DNA from: Flavobacterium kingsejongi
GTDB taxonomy: Bacteria > Bacteroidota > Bacteroidia > Flavobacteriales > Flavobacteriaceae
Reading direction: 5' to 3'
Length of the DNA: 64,000 nt
Assembly (NCBI RefSeq): GCF_003076475.1
Contig: NZ_CP020919.1
Coordinates: 620,001-684,000 of the forward strand
Below are positions 1 through 9,529 of the stretch, one piece after another (position 1 is the stretch's first letter; every line of letters begins with the position of its first letter). The notes beneath the pieces are model-generated. The model had not been told where the DNA came from, did not search any database, and saw nothing but the letters and a program-made list of their open reading frames with translations. The position numbers and the translations under genes are program-made.

Positions 1-1203
1 TTGTTTTCTGGTTTTGATATGTTTTATGCATTTTTTGTCCCATTGGACATACATAATAGTCTTCTTCTGGATTGTAATAGAGATTTTCCTTGCTAAAAGC
101 CTTGTGTTTCTTTTGGTAGTTTTGATCTTGTTCTTTTTCAAAAGTATTATACTTCACAAAAGCTTTGAGTTTCTTCTGTTTCAGATAATCGTAGTTTTCT
201 TCACTTCCATAACCTGCGTCAGTAGTTATTTCTTTTATCTTTTTAAATACTTTTTACCAAAGGTTTGTTCCAAATTTTCTAAATGAGGCTGGAGTGTTTT
301 AGTATCGGTCGGATTTTGATGGATGGTATAATGAACAATGATCTGATTTTGTGTAGATATTTGAGTATTATAAGCTGGTTTGAGCTGTCCGTTTAACATA
401 TGGTCTTCTTTCATTCGCATAAAAGTAGCCTGGGTGTCAGTTTTGCTGTAACTGTTTCTTTCTCCCAGAATAGCTTCTTGCTTTTCATACTTTTCAAGAT
501 TGGAAGTAAAATTATTTTTTATGTAGCGTAATTTAGCTTTTGCTTTAGAACTGGTCTTTTCATTACCAGAGAGTTTGGCATCTATTTTAGCTACAGTTTT
601 CTCAATTACCTCTTTGCTGATTTCTTTGAACTCTGTTGGTTCCGGGTTGGGGTCATCTTCATTGTCGATACTTTGGGCATAGTTCCATAATTCTTCCAAC
701 TGGGTGAGCATTTTTGCTTTATTGGTTTTTATGCTCTTACCCCACACAAAAGTGTACCTGCCGGCCTGAGCTTCTATTTTTGTTCCGTCGGTATAAATTT
801 GTTTTAGATTCACCAGTCCTTCTGAGGCCAACATCAAAACTACCTGCTTGAAGATTTCTTTAAAACTCTCTTTTAGTTTATCACTTCTAAATCTATTAAT
901 TGTATTATGATCAACAATAGTCATAGAAGTAAGCCACATAAAATTGATATTCTCACGAAGTGCAAGTTCTATCTTTCTCGAAGAATAGATATTAGTCATA
1001 TAAGCATACAACATCACTTTGAGTAACATCTTTGGATGATATCCAGGATTACCTTCTTTACTGTACGCTTTTAAAAGAGGCTGGATATTAAGGGATTCCA
1101 CAACTTGATCAACTATTCGAACCGCATGTGTATGTGGAATTAAATCATCAAACGAATAAGGTAGAAGCATCGTTTGTTGTTGGTTATAATGTTTGAATCT
1201 CAT
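1..1203 (-). CDS. IS1182-like transposase, 5' part, with a frame change; continues beyond the window
   Basis: DDE transposase of an IS1182-type element, read leftward from ATG at 1203 and running off the window. The first frame (322 residues) holds an N-terminal DUF772-like region (about residues 15-95) and the first catalytic Asp in YTDGTKIEA (D139). It stops at 235-237. The homologous protein continues in the -1 frame with [17 protein letters not shown], which carries the expected second Asp, down to base 1. The change falls at T-TTA-AAA (complement of 241-247), a classic -1 slippery heptamer, 3 nt before the TAA. Loss of one A from the A-run would give the same picture, so this is either programmed frameshifting or a disabled gene. 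The family call is confident; the mechanism is open. Confidence 0.85.
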
Positions 1204-1300
1204 ATATAATCAGCTGTTTATCACTGATTAAATTTACAAAATTGCATATAAAAATACAAACTAAAAAAAAAGAAGCTGACTCAGTTTTGAGACAGCTTCT
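1..1300 (-). mobile_element. IS1182-like insertion sequence, one end only
   Basis: The element enters from the left edge and carries the transposase. Its visible end lies between the transposase start (1203) and the next gene (stop at 1304-1306). The sequence here, read on the minus strand, contains GCTGTCTCAAAACTGAG, which resembles the GGCTGTCTCAAAA-type ends I associate with IS1182 elements. The exact terminus and target duplication cannot be fixed because the other end is outside the window. Confidence 0.6.
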
Positions 1301-1305
1301 TTTTT
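1263..1305. terminator. Bidirectional hairpin at the IS end / 3' end of the 102-residue gene
   Basis: AGAAGCTG (1271-1278) pairs with CAGCTTCT (1293-1300). An inner stem CTCA/TGAG has a GTTT loop and is separated by an A/A mismatch. A-run on the left and T-run on the right make it a plausible terminator in both directions. It may also be the terminal repeat of the IS. Confidence 0.65.
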
Positions 1306-1612
1306 ATTGTTCTAACTTCAGTTTCTTTAATAATTTTTCCGAAGTCTTATCGGTATACATCCCATAGGAAGTAACAAGGATTCCCTTTACCCCGTCGATC
1401 TTCGATTCGATGCCATACACTGTCGATTCTTCAGCAGGATCACTATCCCCTTCATAGCGGTAGACTTCCGTGATTTCAAAATCTTCCGTTTCATACTTGC
1501 TGTCATTGGCTTCGAGGGCTTCGGCTCCGAGGTTAAAATCTACGGTAAAACCTGCTTTGCGCAATTCGGTGATGGCTTCTAAAACGGTGGCATATTTATA
1601 TTCAGGATGCAT
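1304..1612 (-). CDS. Small conserved protein of the family often labelled phosphoribosylpyrophosphate synthetase
   Basis: A 102-residue cytoplasmic protein. The pattern is a helix with YATVLEAITELRKAGFTVDF, then EDFEITEVYRYEG, then DPAEESTVYGIES. This is typical of a small Bacteroidetes family that databases commonly name phosphoribosylpyrophosphate synthetase. It is far too short for a PRPP synthetase and lacks that enzyme's motifs, so the name should not be taken as function. A paralogue sits at 24988-25290. The stop codon lies in the flank of the hairpin at 1271-1300, so the IS end abuts the gene without visibly truncating it. Confidence 0.75.
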   Translation of the reverse strand: MHPEYKYATVLEAITELRKAGFTVDFNLGAEALEANDSKYETEDFEITEVYRYEGDSDPAEESTVYGIESKIDGVKGILVTSYGMYTDKTSEKLLKKLKLEQ

Positions 1613-1696
1613 AAGAGATCATTTTTAAAATTAATAGATCCCCTAAGTTACAACTTTCACAGCACACGCTCCTTTAAAAATCCCTTAAAATCCAGT

Positions 1697-2644
1697 TCAA
1701 TTCCATAAATAGGAAGCCGCTATACTGCCATACCGATGGCTCTTTACCGCATTGTTAATGGGCTCTAGCGATTTATAAATATAGGAATACGACAGGTTCC
1801 AGTTGTTTTTACGGTATTTTAATCCTGCTTCCGCAAAAAAGCGCCAGGGCTTAATACCATATGTCAGCGGACTGTTATCATTGAAAAGGCTCCCCTGTAT
1901 GGTCGCATCATAAAGCTGGTATTTGACGGTTGGGGTAATGAAAAAATAGAATTCTTTTTTCTCTCCTGCTTCCTGCGATGCCGCATTCATTGCAGCGCCA
2001 TATAAACCGGAATTGTATACGGGCAATAATGGATCGGCAAGTGTAATCCTGGTGGTAAAGCCTGTGGTAAAGCCATCCCAGATGGTTCCGAGATCTGCTT
2101 TAGCGTGCCAGTTAAAGTCGATCTTCTGGTTCGCTATTTTTGGAAGTAACTTACGCGAATAAAAAAGTTGTATCTGTGCCCCCAGTGTAGACTGGATTTG
2201 GTACTCCCAACCGATCACTTTTTTGTAGCCCAGCAATTTATGGATGCCCTCCTGCAATTGTTCTGCGCCGGAAGCGGGCCCGAGTGTCCCCAACTGAAAA
2301 TTGATCTTGAATACCGATTCATCACGGTAAAAATGATTCCGGCCGGCCTGGGCAAATAGGTACCCCGCATAGGGCCGGTCATGGTAATGTATATTTTTAG
2401 GCTGTGCCGTTTGGGGATTGTACATGTATTGCCCCATTTTAAACTCATAAATGGTTTTCGCACGTTTGGCAGTAGTCACTGCACCAAGGCTACGGTAGAA
2501 TATCTCGATGCCATTGGTATAATATTGATCTCTTTTCAGGGAAATATACAGGTCATTATCGGAAACCAACCCCGCTTCATGCGTTGCCTGTCCGAAAATA
2601 GTAGCACTCATCAACACAAACCAATATACAATATAGTTCTTCAT
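1697..2644 (-). CDS. LpxR-like lipid A deacylase (DUF2219), outer membrane
   Basis: A 315-residue protein with an N-terminal signal peptide (MKNYIVYWFVLMSATIFGQA) and an outer-membrane beta-barrel look. N30-D31 and YYTNG (residues 41-45) match the Asn/Asp and Thr of the LpxR active site. A HDRPYAGYL segment near residue 85 matches the family's DRPYAG signature. LpxR enzymes remove the 3'-acyloxyacyl group of lipid A at the cell surface. It lies 51 bp downstream of mtgA on the same strand. The family is clear; the activity on this organism's lipid A is inferred. Confidence 0.85.
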   Translation of the reverse strand: MKNYIVYWFVLMSATIFGQATHEAGLVSDNDLYISLKRDQYYTNGIEIFYRSLGAVTTAKRAKTIYEFKMGQYMYNPQTAQPKNIHYHDRPYAGYLFAQAGRNHFYRDESVFKINFQLGTLGPASGAEQLQEGIHKLLGYKKVIGWEYQIQSTLGAQIQLFYSRKLLPKIANQKIDFNWHAKADLGTIWDGFTTGFTTRITLADPLLPVYNSGLYGAAMNAASQEAGEKKEFYFFITPTVKYQLYDATIQGSLFNDNSPLTYGIKPWRFFAEAGLKYRKNNWNLSYSYIYKSLEPINNAVKSHRYGSIAASYLWN

Positions 2645-2695
2645 GTCCTGCTCTGTAAATACTATTATTTATACTTCCTCTCCGGAAGCGATTCC

Positions 2696-3376
2696 CTAAT
2701 AATCCAGATCCCCTACATACCGCATCCGACGGACAATTTTTGTCTTACGGTTATTAATATAAGACGATGAGTTACTCGCCTTAAACTTTCGTGGATTGGG
2801 TAATATGGCGGCAATTCCGGCGGCTTCTGTTTTGGTGAGGCTCTTGCACGATTTCCCATACCAATGTTGTGCGGCAGCTTCAGCGCCATAAACGCCATCT
2901 CCCATTTCAATACTATTCAGGTAGACTTCCATGATCCGTTCTTTTCCCCAGAATATTTCAATGAGTACCGTAAAATAGGCTTCGAGCGCTTTCCGAAAAT
3001 AACTCCGTCCCTGCCACAGGAATACATTTTTTGCCGTCTGTTGCGAGATGGTACTCCCGCCTTTCAGCTTTTTGCCTTTGCTATTATTCTTATAGGCTTT
3101 TTTCAGGGCCTGGAAATCAAATCCATTATGATCTAAAAAAGTATCGTCTTCACTGGCAATGACTGCTTTCTGTAAATTCTGTGAGATATCTTCCAACGGC
3201 ACCCAGTCGTGGCTAAAATGCACTTCCTTACCATCTGCACGCTGTTCCATCGCCCGTACCGGCATTAGTGGCGTAAAAGGCACCGGGAGAAATTTGAAAA
3301 TAATGACAAAGAACACTGAGATTCCGAGAAACCAGAGGAAAGCTTTAAATAGAAAACGTGTTATTTTTTTAACCAT
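2696..3376 (-). CDS. mtgA: Monofunctional biosynthetic peptidoglycan transglycosylase
   Basis: A 226-residue GT51 glycosyltransferase that polymerises lipid II into glycan strands at the periplasmic face of the inner membrane. One N-terminal membrane anchor (about residues 8-30). Motifs are in family order: SEDDTFLDHNGFD with catalytic Glu76, GGSTISQQTAKNVFL (106-120), ERIMEVYLNSIEMGDGVYG and EAAGIAAILPNP. Length is normal for MtgA, with no transpeptidase domain. It begins 13 bp after the oxidoreductase gene upstream and probably shares its transcript. Confidence 0.93.
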   Translation of the reverse strand: MVKKITRFLFKAFLWFLGISVFFVIIFKFLPVPFTPLMPVRAMEQRADGKEVHFSHDWVPLEDISQNLQKAVIASEDDTFLDHNGFDFQALKKAYKNNSKGKKLKGGSTISQQTAKNVFLWQGRSYFRKALEAYFTVLIEIFWGKERIMEVYLNSIEMGDGVYGAEAAAQHWYGKSCKSLTKTEAAGIAAILPNPRKFKASNSSSYINNRKTKIVRRMRYVGDLDY

Positions 3377-3389
3377 AGTAAGTTTTAAT

Positions 3390-4502
3390 TTATACTAAAT
3401 CAGCTAATTCCTGTCCGATAAGACCACCAATAGCGATTCCAATACCGCTCAATTTCACCCCGCAATACACATGGTCGGATAGGGATTGGACAATTGGATT
3501 TTTATCCGGGCCCATACCCATGATGCCGCTCCAGCGCTGTGCGATTGTAAATTTATGCTGCGGCAAAATTACTTCTTTTAACATCAATTCCAATTGGTCC
3601 TGTATTATTTTTGTGTTGGCCAGCGTTGTCGTAGTTTCTCCTACAAAATCCAGGTTGCGGGCACCTCCAAATAAGATCCGATCCCCTACATTGCGAAAGT
3701 AATAGTACCCTTTATCCAGGTGAAAAGTCCCTTTCAGGTCCAGATTAGGGATAGGCTCCGTAATCAGCACCTGTGCCCGGGCAGGCACTACTCCGGAGAT
3801 GCCCTGTTGTGCTGCAAAACCATTGGTTGCCAGTACTAATTTCCGGGTTGTAAAACTGAAATCTTTCAGCTGTACGACAACGCCGTCTTGCAGCGTTTCA
3901 TAACCGATAAGTTCCTGGCTGTTCAGCAATTGTATATCGGCTGCAGCCACCTGCTTTAATAAGGCCTGCATCATCATCCCACTATCAATCTGCCCTTCAA
4001 AAGGATTAAAGACCAACTGTTCCCGGGTTTTTCCAAAATTAAACCGATCGGTTTGCAGGTTATACACATCTGACTTAAACATGGGGCGGAGCAGGTCATT
4101 TACAAAAGGCATTTTGGCCCGGCATTCGGCATATGTACTTTCGTCCTGCTTCAGGAACAATTCATAACCGCCATAAGGCCGGTAATCCAACGCGGCATCA
4201 CCTACTCTTTTGCGCAATAATCCAAGGCCTTTCCAACGTTTTTCAATCAAATGCAATACGTCGTCCTCGGAATGGTTTTTCAGGTCTTCTATAATTTCCG
4301 ATAAACTCCCAAAACAGGCAAATCCGGCATTTTTGGTACTCGCTCCCTGTGGCAAAGCCCCTTTCTCTAAAATAAGGATCCGGCTTTTTGGAAAACGCTC
4401 CCGCAAGCGCAATGCGGTATTAAGCCCCACAATCCCGCTTCCAATGACCGTATAGTCAACTCCTGTAAACCAGTTTTTGACCTCCCAATAGCTTAACTGC
4501 AT
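3390..4502 (-). CDS. FAD-dependent oxidoreductase of the D-amino-acid oxidase (DAO) family
   Basis: A 370-residue flavoprotein. A Rossmann dinucleotide-binding motif VIGSGIVGLNTALRL (GSGIVG at 21-26) is followed by an acidic strand end (ILILEKG) and STKNAGFACFG. The C-terminus has QRWSGIMGMGPDKNPIV and a final G-rich FAD-contacting segment (GIGIAIGGLIG). These fit the glycine oxidase/sarcosine oxidase-like DAO fold. The substrate cannot be told from sequence. It is first in a leftward run with mtgA and the LpxR-like gene. Confidence 0.82.
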   Translation of the reverse strand: MQLSYWEVKNWFTGVDYTVIGSGIVGLNTALRLRERFPKSRILILEKGALPQGASTKNAGFACFGSLSEIIEDLKNHSEDDVLHLIEKRWKGLGLLRKRVGDAALDYRPYGGYELFLKQDESTYAECRAKMPFVNDLLRPMFKSDVYNLQTDRFNFGKTREQLVFNPFEGQIDSGMMMQALLKQVAAADIQLLNSQELIGYETLQDGVVVQLKDFSFTTRKLVLATNGFAAQQGISGVVPARAQVLITEPIPNLDLKGTFHLDKGYYYFRNVGDRILFGGARNLDFVGETTTTLANTKIIQDQLELMLKEVILPQHKFTIAQRWSGIMGMGPDKNPIVQSLSDHVYCGVKLSGIGIAIGGLIGQELADLV

Positions 4503-4709
4503 GTCTGTCTTTTTGAGAATAAAAGTACTTCTTTTATGTTGTTATTACCGCTATAATCCAATCGTTTTTCTACAAAACAGGCCAAACCAGCATTACGAAT
4601 AATTCATGCAAAAACCACAAAAGAAACAATTTACACAATATAACGATAAAATATATAAATACTAATCAAAGTATTTCGTTATTTAATAAACAACACATTA
4701 TTTTAATAT

Positions 4710-4717
4710 TAAATTTG
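4710..4717 (+). promoter_or_regulatory. Putative Bacteroidetes -7 box for the T9SS metalloprotease
   Basis: TAAATTTG matches the TAnnTTTG -7 consensus and lies 36 bp before the ATG at 4754. No TTTG -33 element is present at the usual spacing, so this is a partial match. Nothing else is recognised in the 251-bp divergent spacer 4503-4753. Confidence 0.4.
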
Positions 4718-4753
4718 ATATCCATTAATTAAGAAACCCCAAATCTTAAATAT

Positions 4754-7690
4754 ATGAATACCAAATTACTCTCTATTGCATTCCTTGCAATGACAGGGTT
4801 TTCCTTCGCCCAGCAGGGAAAATCATTCTGGAAACCTACAACCAGAAAAGCGGACGCCACAATGGTGACCAACAAAAGCAGGATCATGGATCCTAAATTG
4901 TACGAGCTGGACGTTACACGTTTACGAACTGCTTTGGCCGAAGCGCCAAAACGTTTCTCCTCCACATCGAAATCCGGTGTGCTCATCACTTTCCCCAATG
5001 CAGAAGGCCAATTTGAGCAATTCAAAGTCCTGGAATCCTCCAATATGGATCCGGAACTGGCAGCCCGTTATCCTGAAATCAAATCGTATGTAGGCCAGGG
5101 TGTAGAAAATCCTGCTTCAACAATTTACTTCAGCCTTTCGCCACTGGGATTACAGACTATGACGGTCAAAGCCGATCAGTCTGCTGTATTTATCGAACCG
5201 TATACCACTGATTTAAGTGCGTATGCTGTTTTTCGCAAAGCCGACAAAGCTGCCTCACTCGATCGTTTTGAATGTAAGGTCATTGCCCAGGCACACCAGG
5301 ATCTGGACCAAAATGCCGCACGCCCCAATGCTGACGATGGTAACCTGAGGAATTTCAGGCTCGCACTTTCCGTCACCGGAGAGTACACGGCTTATTTCGG
5401 AGGCACCAAAGCACTGGCACTTGCCGCAATCAATAATTCCATGACCCGTGTTAATGGTGTGTTTGAAAAAGACTTCGGTGTACACATGAACCTGATTTCC
5501 AATACCGATGCTGTAATCTACACCTCTGCTTCGACAGATCCCTATTCTGTCGCAAGTGCCGGTGCCGATGGTGCCTGGAACCAGGAACTGCAAAATACAC
5601 TGACCAGTGTGATCGGAAGTGCCAATTATGATATCGGACACCTTTTTGGTGCCTCGGGTGGTGGTGGTAATGCCGGTTGTATCGGTTGCGTCTGCAAAAA
5701 CCCGACTACTTCTGTCCCTTTAGGAAAAGGAAGTGGATTTACTTCTCCTTCCGATGGTAATCCGCAAGGGGATAATTTCGATATTGATTATGTTGCCCAT
5801 GAAATGGGACATCAATTTGGCGGTAACCACACTTTTACATTTAGCAATGAAGGGACTATTGCCCAGGTTGAACCGGGAAGTGGATCTACAATTATGGGCT
5901 ATGCCGGTATTACAGGCAGTACAGACATACAGGCGCATAGCGATCCTTTCTTCCATGCCGTAAGCATCCAGCAAGTGACCAATTATGTAAAATCAACGAC
6001 CTGCCAGACTACAATAGTAACGGGTAACGCCATTCCTACTGCCAATGCGGGAGCGGATTATACGGTACCCAAAGGAACCCCTTTTATGCTCACCGGTTCC
6101 GGTAGCGACGCTAATGGTGATGCCCTGACCTACATTTGGGAACAAATGGACAAAGGCACTTCCTCCACGACCACACCTACGGTAACCCGTACGTCCGGTC
6201 CGGCATTCCGTTCTTTTACACCCTCCACAAGCCCGGTGCGTTACTTTCCAAGACTGGCTACAGTACAGGCCGGGGCTACTTCCTGGACCTGGGAAGCGGT
6301 ACCCAATGTGGCCCGTACCTTAAACTTCCGACTGACGGTTCGGGACAACCGTGCCGGCGGACCTGCTAACAATAGTGATGATATGATCGTGACGGTCAAT
6401 GCAACAGCAGGCCCTTTTAGCGTTAGCGCCCCAAATACTGCCGTATCCTGGACTGGAGGCTCTACACAAACGGTTACCTGGAATGTGGCCGGAACCACTG
6501 CGAATGGTGTGAACGCAGCCAATGTTGATATCTTACTTTCTACGGATGGCGGCACTACTTACCCCGTAACTTTATTGTCAGGAACACCGAATGATGGCTC
6601 CCAGGCTGTAACCATCCCGAATACTCCGGGAACTCAAAACCGCATTATGGTAAAAGGAAGCAACCATATCTTCTTTGATATTTCCAATGTCAACTTTACG
6701 ATCACTGCAGGTTCTTCCGATACCATCGCACCAACGTCACCTACGAGCCTGGCGGCTTCCAATATCACTTCCAGCTCGGCGAACCTCTCCTGGATCGCTG
6801 CTACAGATAATGTTGGCGTAACCGGCTATGATGTCTACCAAAACGGCACCTATAAGGCTACTGCTACTACAACCTCTTATGCCGTAACAGGATTGAGCGC
6901 TTCCACAGCATACAGTTTCTCTGTCCAGGCAAAAGATGCCGCCGGAAATACTTCGCCATCGAGCAATACGGTCAATATTACCACCATCAGTGGCCCGGCT
7001 ATTTCCTATTGTGCTTCCCAGGGCAATAATGTAGCCGACGAAAAAATAGGAAATGTTACTTTTGCCGGGATCAACAACACCTCTACCGGAGGCACAGGTT
7101 ATAAGGATTTTACATCGGTATCGACCAATGTAACCCGCGGTACGGCCTATACTATTAGCATCACTCCTTCCTGGACAGCTACTGCCTATAACGAGGGCTA
7201 TGCTGTCTTTATCGACTACAACCAAAATGGCAGTTTTACCGATAGCGGTGAGCAGGTATGGACCAAAGCAGCTTCTACAACGACTCCGGTTACGGGATCG
7301 ATTACTATTCCGGCAACTGCTTCATTAGGTGCTACCAGAATGCGGGTATCCATGAAATACAATGCTATCCCAACTGCCTGCGAAGCCTTCTCCTATGGTC
7401 AGGTAGAAGATTACACAATCAACATTGTATCTGCCGGAAAAGAAACTCCGGATACCACTCCTGTAACCGCAATGGCGTTATATCCTAACCCGGTAAAAGG
7501 AAACAGCCTTAACATTAGCGGTATAGCCGATAATACGCCTTATCGTATTGTCAGCATGCTGGGCCAGGAACTTGGAAATGGCAAAGTGGAAAACGGCAGT
7601 ATTCCCGTAAACCGTCTGGCATCCGGTACTTATATCCTGGAGGTATTCTCTAATGATAAGCCTACTGTAAAGCGTTTTATAAAACAATAA
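4754..7690 (+). CDS. Secreted zinc metalloprotease (reprolysin-like) with FN3, GEVED and T9SS sorting domains
   Basis: A 978-residue exported protease. Signal peptide (MNTKLLSIAFLAMTGFSFAQ), propeptide-like region, then a metzincin-type catalytic domain with HEMGHQFGGNH (H349, E350, H353, H359) and a downstream SGSTIMGYAG Met-turn. A PKD/Ig-like region follows, then a fibronectin type III domain (about 655-745), a GEVED-type domain (about 751-890, ending in EAFSYGQVEDY) and a C-terminal T9SS type A signal starting ALYPNPVKG (about 908). It should cross the outer membrane by T9SS and act extracellularly, probably in protein degradation. It is monocistronic, with its own terminator. Confidence 0.93.
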   Translation: MNTKLLSIAFLAMTGFSFAQQGKSFWKPTTRKADATMVTNKSRIMDPKLYELDVTRLRTALAEAPKRFSSTSKSGVLITFPNAEGQFEQFKVLESSNMDPELAARYPEIKSYVGQGVENPASTIYFSLSPLGLQTMTVKADQSAVFIEPYTTDLSAYAVFRKADKAASLDRFECKVIAQAHQDLDQNAARPNADDGNLRNFRLALSVTGEYTAYFGGTKALALAAINNSMTRVNGVFEKDFGVHMNLISNTDAVIYTSASTDPYSVASAGADGAWNQELQNTLTSVIGSANYDIGHLFGASGGGGNAGCIGCVCKNPTTSVPLGKGSGFTSPSDGNPQGDNFDIDYVAHEMGHQFGGNHTFTFSNEGTIAQVEPGSGSTIMGYAGITGSTDIQAHSDPFFHAVSIQQVTNYVKSTTCQTTIVTGNAIPTANAGADYTVPKGTPFMLTGSGSDANGDALTYIWEQMDKGTSSTTTPTVTRTSGPAFRSFTPSTSPVRYFPRLATVQAGATSWTWEAVPNVARTLNFRLTVRDNRAGGPANNSDDMIVTVNATAGPFSVSAPNTAVSWTGGSTQTVTWNVAGTTANGVNAANVDILLSTDGGTTYPVTLLSGTPNDGSQAVTIPNTPGTQNRIMVKGSNHIFFDISNVNFTITAGSSDTIAPTSPTSLAASNITSSSANLSWIAATDNVGVTGYDVYQNGTYKATATTTSYAVTGLSASTAYSFSVQAKDAAGNTSPSSNTVNITTISGPAISYCASQGNNVADEKIGNVTFAGINNTSTGGTGYKDFTSVSTNVTRGTAYTISITPSWTATAYNEGYAVFIDYNQNGSFTDSGEQVWTKAASTTTPVTGSITIPATASLGATRMRVSMKYNAIPTACEAFSYGQVEDYTINIVSAGKETPDTTPVTAMALYPNPVKGNSLNISGIADNTPYRIVSMLGQELGNGKVENGSIPVNRLASGTYILEVFSNDKPTVKRFIKQ

Positions 7691-7712
7691 AATACAAACT
7701 GCCTTTAATGAC

Positions 7713-7740
7713 AAGCTGCCCCGTTTGGGGCAGCTTTTTT
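7713..7740 (+). terminator. Intrinsic terminator after the metalloprotease
   Basis: AAGCTGCCCC (7713-7722) pairs perfectly with GGGGCAGCTT (7727-7736) around a GTTT loop, followed by T's. It also lies just beyond the 3' end of the converging gene at 7746. Confidence 0.9.
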
Positions 7741-7745
7741 ATGTA

Positions 7746-9137
7746 TTATTTAGTTGTGGTATCCACTTTCAGCTTTTTCAATAATACTGAAGTGGGGGTA
7801 CTGATTTGGTTGATGAGAAACAATCGTGTTTTGTCTCGTAGTAGTATGGTATATTCAAATTCCTTAGCTGCTTCAAACTTCCAGTTTTTAAGTTCCGGGA
7901 ATTGTTGGCGGATCATCGTCAGTTTTGTCTTATTGTCTTTGGAGACGATTACGATTTTAGTCAGCGGAATAGCTTTCATTTTTGCAATACTGCTTTCCGT
8001 GATCGCGTCTTCTTCCTCTGTCATTGCCCCGTGTGGGTATACGTTCCGAATTTCTGCAAAATCACTTTTATTCTCCGAAAGCATATAACGGTAATTCATC
8101 AGGTTGTCCATTTCATTGGTCCATTCCGGGAAATGGGTATCGTACAACTGGATATAGGCATTGATAAAAGCCTGGTTCATTGGTTTTTTATCGGTAATAT
8201 ACTGGGATACCAAAGGATACATTTGCTGCGCCATATCACTGATGTACTTCCAGTTGTACCACCTGTTCGGATCGATCTCTCCTTTTAGCTTTCCATAGAC
8301 ATAGCCATTTCCGAGTGCCGTAGCCAGTGCTTCGTTCAGCAGCAGATAGGCATAGGCACTATTCTGTGACGGATTTTCCTTAAAGTAACGCTGAATATCT
8401 TTTTTTACCGAAAGCGATTGCTCGTCATAAATGATGTGGAAAATTTCGTGCAGCATCACACTGAACAATTCATCATAATCCGTGGTCTCCGTCTGTATTG
8501 CGCTGATAAAATTATTATAAAAAGCCTGGGCCGTAAATCCCTTAGCATTGGGCAACGGATAAAAAGCAATTTCAAATGGGATAGAATCATCCCAGGTGGT
8601 ATGGTAAAATACAAGCCCCGTATCAAAATAGTCGGTAGTGTTTTTAGCCTGGCTGTAGGCCGTTAAATCCGCTAATTGCTTTTCGAACTTTATCTTATTG
8701 GGCTCGTAAATCAGTTTCCGGTATATCGGGGTAAAAGTGGTAAGCAGCGATACCAGTTCGTTCAGCGTAACATTAGTCACCAGGCCTAACGATCGTAATT
8801 TGAATTCCTGAAGTGATGTTGTTGCAATCAGGTTTTTCTTTAGCAGTTCGCGGGTCATTCCCGGCATTTTGGACACATACGGATATTCCGTAAACTGATA
8901 GCTATAATCAATAGCCAGGGTATCAAAAGCAGTAATCAGCCCATTATATTCTTTGGTGTTATAGGCTGATTTCAGGAAAGCGGCCTTAAAAGGATTTTCA
9001 GGATTGGGAGAACTGAGATTCTGTACAAATACAAATACCGCCAGTTGTTCGGAATATTTAATATCGAATACCGGCTTTTGCGCCATAAGCGCAGCGGTAC
9101 AAAAACAAAACAGCAATACGGTGAAACGATAGATCAT
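7746..9137 (-). CDS. Exported protein with an HExxH motif, possible metallopeptidase
   Basis: A 463-residue protein with a signal peptide ending near ALMAQ. The middle holds VMLHEIFHIIYDEQS (around residue 228), a zinc-peptidase HExxH helix. About 45 residues later NEALATALGNG supplies a Glu that could be the third gluzincin ligand. The N-terminal third is helical and unassigned. It has no T9SS tail, so it is probably periplasmic or surface-attached. I do not recognise the family. The peptidase call is inference from the motif and its context. It converges with the T9SS protease. Confidence 0.6.
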   Translation of the reverse strand: MIYRFTVLLFCFCTAALMAQKPVFDIKYSEQLAVFVFVQNLSSPNPENPFKAAFLKSAYNTKEYNGLITAFDTLAIDYSYQFTEYPYVSKMPGMTRELLKKNLIATTSLQEFKLRSLGLVTNVTLNELVSLLTTFTPIYRKLIYEPNKIKFEKQLADLTAYSQAKNTTDYFDTGLVFYHTTWDDSIPFEIAFYPLPNAKGFTAQAFYNNFISAIQTETTDYDELFSVMLHEIFHIIYDEQSLSVKKDIQRYFKENPSQNSAYAYLLLNEALATALGNGYVYGKLKGEIDPNRWYNWKYISDMAQQMYPLVSQYITDKKPMNQAFINAYIQLYDTHFPEWTNEMDNLMNYRYMLSENKSDFAEIRNVYPHGAMTEEEDAITESSIAKMKAIPLTKIVIVSKDNKTKLTMIRQQFPELKNWKFEAAKEFEYTILLRDKTRLFLINQISTPTSVLLKKLKVDTTTK

Positions 9138-9258
9138 AATGGATTGGTTATCTCCATAAGACGATACAATTTTGATTTTGTAACAGGTGTTGGGGTGATT
9201 TTATGCTTGGTGGTATTTATGTGGTGGGGAAATCAGGCAATATCATAGATGTATTAAA

Positions 9259-9290
9259 AAGAAGAGACGACACAACGGTCGTCTCTTCTT
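9259..9290. terminator. Strong bidirectional hairpin
   Basis: AAGAAGAGACGAC (9259-9271) pairs perfectly with GTCGTCTCTTCTT (9278-9290) over a 6-nt loop, with an A-run on the left. It lies just past the stop of the leftward coding remnant at 9295, so it was probably that gene's terminator. Confidence 0.8.
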
Positions 9291-9294
9291 TATC

Positions 9295-9489
9295 CTAAAA
9301 TTTCAATTTTGCTCTATACAATTTAGATTCTTTAAGAACAAAATCTATATCTACTTTTTCAGTAATTATAGTTATATCAGAATGATACAATTCCTCGTTT
9401 TTATGAAAAAACTTTATAACTTTCTCATTAGAATCAACTTCTACTGAATCTCCCTTTTTTAGTACATATGTAACTGGATATGGAAACGG
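9295..9489 (-). pseudogene. C-terminal remnant of an unidentified gene
   Basis: An open frame of 64 codons without a Met, bounded upstream by TAA at 9490-9492 and ending TAG at 9295-9297. It reads PFPYPVTYVLKKGDSVEVDS, then an acidic/lysine-rich tail ending in YRAKLKF. Codon use looks protein-like, and it ends directly before a strong terminator. I read it as the tail of a lost gene; the family is not recognised. Confidence 0.45.
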
Positions 9490-9500
9490 TTATAAAAGAC

Positions 9501-9529
9501 AAAGGATGAACATTGCTGTCCATCCTTTT
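9501..9529. repeat. Short hairpin in the decayed spacer
   Basis: AAAGGATG pairs with CATCCTTT over a 12-nt loop at about 9501-9528, next to A/T tracts. It could be an old terminator. The rest of the gene-poor stretch 9138-9748 holds the coding remnant at 9295-9489 and an AT-rich segment with one possible 25-codon frame (9660-9737), for which I have no support. Confidence 0.4.

Noticed and set aside
14..286. Plus-strand hydrophobic frame at the window start
   Set aside because: It is antisense to the transposase, whose -1 frame has conserved DDE sequence; Lys-rich coding gives hydrophobic antisense.
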